Positions 62,871 to 64,000 of a DNA stretch of 64,000 nucleotides are shown one piece after another (position 1 is the stretch's first letter; each line of letters opens with the position of its first letter). A program made the translations under genes and the position numbers. The notes under the pieces were generated by a model that ran no database searches, was not told the origin of the DNA, and was given only the letters and a program-made list of their open reading frames with translations. The stretch is taken from contig NZ_KB849283.1 of assembly GCF_000368145.1 (NCBI RefSeq), positions 124,001 to 188,000 of the forward strand, given 5' to 3'. The DNA is from Acinetobacter guillouiae CIP 63.46. GTDB taxonomy: Bacteria; Pseudomonadota; Gammaproteobacteria; Pseudomonadales; Moraxellaceae.

Positions 62871-64000
62871 ATGTACCGCAATTGGGTGATTTTGGCAATC
62901 ATCGTTTTAATTTATTTACCGGTTTCAATTGATGCAACGGTTTTGCATGTTGCCATCCCAACATTGAGTGCTGCCTTATCACTATCCAGTAATGAAATGC
63001 TCTGGGTGATAGATATCTATTCACTGATCATGGCAGGCTTGATTTTACCCATGGGGGCATTGGGGGATCGTATTGGTTTTAAACGGCTGATGCTGATTGG
63101 TGCTGGTATTTTTGGTGTGGCTTCTCTCATGGCTGCTTTTGCGAGTTCAGCCTATATGTTGATTGCTGCCCGAGCATTTCTTGGTGTAGGCGCTGCCATG
63201 ATTTTACCTGCAACCTTGGCAGGTGTTCGAAATACCTTTTTAGATGAAAAACAACGTAATTATGCTTTAGGTATTTGGGGAACTGTTGGCGGTGGTGGAG
63301 CCGCTTTTGGTCCACTTTTGGGTGGTTTTATTCTGGAACATTTTTCATGGGGAACCGTTTTCCTGATTAACGTGCCAATTATTATTTTGGTCTTGGTATT
63401 GACGACATGGCTGGTGCCAAAGCAAGCAGTACAAACCAAACAACCTTTAAATCTATTACAAGCGCTCATTTTGGTCACTGCAATCTTAATGCTGATTTAT
63501 TCGATTAAGACCTCTATCTATGCGTTTAGCCTAGGGATGATTTTGATTTTTGTGCTTGGATTGGGATTGTTAGTGGGATTCATCCGCCATCAATTGAAAA
63601 CAACGCAACCGATGATTGATTTTAGTCTGTTTAAGAATCCTGTGATCTCAACCAGTATTGTGATGGCAATGGTGGCTATGATTGCATTAGTTGGTTTTGA
63701 GCTACTCCTTTCACAAGAATTACAGTTTGTGTATGGATATAGCCCATTGGAAGCGGGTTTGTTTATTTTACCCTTTATGATAGCAATCAGTATTGGTGGA
63801 CCTTTTACTAGTATTTTAATGAATCACTATGGTTTAAGACCTGTTGCAACTGTTGGGATGCTGATGTGTGCCTTATGTTTCTTTGGTTTGGCCATGACCA
63901 ATTTTGACATCGATTATTTTCAAGCTTGGGTGTGGATGGTGCTGATGGGGATCAGTGTTGAAATCGCATTATTATCTTCCACGGCAGCTATTATGTCTGC
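62871..64000 (+). CDS. amvA: AmvA/SmvA-type MFS multidrug efflux protein, partial
   Basis: The gene starts MYRNWVILAIIVLIYLPVSI and continues DATVLHVAIPTLSAALSLSS, then motif A (GALGDRIGFKRLMLIG) and motif C (GIWGTVGGGGAAFGPLLGG) of 14-helix DHA2 transporters, closely matching SmvA/AmvA pumps that export disinfectants, dyes and viologens. The 3' end lies beyond the window; about 376 codons are visible. Expression is probably held down by the divergent TetR protein at the paired operators. Confidence 0.88.
   Translation, partial: MYRNWVILAIIVLIYLPVSIDATVLHVAIPTLSAALSLSSNEMLWVIDIYSLIMAGLILPMGALGDRIGFKRLMLIGAGIFGVASLMAAFASSAYMLIAARAFLGVGAAMILPATLAGVRNTFLDEKQRNYALGIWGTVGGGGAAFGPLLGGFILEHFSWGTVFLINVPIIILVLVLTTWLVPKQAVQTKQPLNLLQALILVTAILMLIYSIKTSIYAFSLGMILIFVLGLGLLVGFIRHQLKTTQPMIDFSLFKNPVISTSIVMAMVAMIALVGFELLLSQELQFVYGYSPLEAGLFILPFMIAISIGGPFTSILMNHYGLRPVATVGMLMCALCFFGLAMTNFDIDYFQAWVWMVLMGISVEIALLSSTAAIMS

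Noticed and set aside
1-64000. CRISPR arrays, tRNA or rRNA genes, complete insertion sequences
   Set aside because: None seen on reading both strands; no regularly spaced repeats, no tRNA-like cloverleaf or rRNA sequence, and no full transposase with terminal repeats.

Overview
This window looks like chromosomal DNA of an Acinetobacter species, a gammaproteobacterium of low to moderate GC. The evidence is the overall composition and the set of neighbours: thiG-thiS next to an rpoH sigma factor, a detached gspL-gspM pair, pyrD-cvpA-purF, an AmvA/SmvA-type efflux pump with a divergent TetR regulator, and many small lipoproteins. The species call is an inference from gene content. There is no rRNA or tRNA gene, no CRISPR array and no intact insertion sequence that I can see.

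Positions 1-26800 are mostly housekeeping. They hold thiamine synthesis (thiG partial, thiS), rpoH, a TusA-like protein, a cold-shock protein, RhlB-like helicase, a nitroreductase, gpsA, sixA, gspL-gspM, pyrD-cvpA-purF, a large membrane protein of the M48/TerB type whose metalloprotease site is destroyed, bioB, queG, nnr, acylphosphatase, ruvC, fxsA, a LysE exporter, metK and tkt. Rho-independent terminators separate many of these units.

Positions 26800-31700 form an AT-rich, gene-poor island. It holds only short proteins (a 42-residue Cys/His protein below the usual ORF length cut-off, a coiled-coil protein and a phage-like 85-residue protein), a possible transposase tail, several hairpins and terminators, and an intact but catalytically dead serine-recombinase relative that keeps its DNA-binding helix-turn-helix.

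Positions 31700-47998 are accessory chromosome: OsmC, YceI, a DUF1566 protein, an AraC regulator with a fatty-acid-hydroxylase-like enzyme and an uncharacterised protein, a MerR/MFS pair sharing a SoxR-box-like promoter with a 19-bp spacer, a lipocalin, small lipoproteins, a glutamine amidotransferase, a TetR/SDR pair with overlapping palindromes, an HCCA isomerase, and an AEC transporter with a divergent LysR regulator.

Positions 48100-56250 look like an alcohol or aldehyde utilisation region. It has an aldehyde dehydrogenase, a divergent GAF-domain regulator, an alpha/beta hydrolase, an SDR, an iron-containing alcohol dehydrogenase and a long OmpW-type porin. Positions 56400-62100 hold a beta-oxidation-like or acyl-processing set: a thiolase with a disordered basic N-terminal extension, a FabG4-type two-domain reductase, a MaoC hydratase and an EstB-like serine hydrolase. 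The window ends in the AmvA/SmvA-type efflux gene, whose divergent promoter region carries two near-identical inverted operator arms.

All assignments come from reading the sequence. No database search was run.
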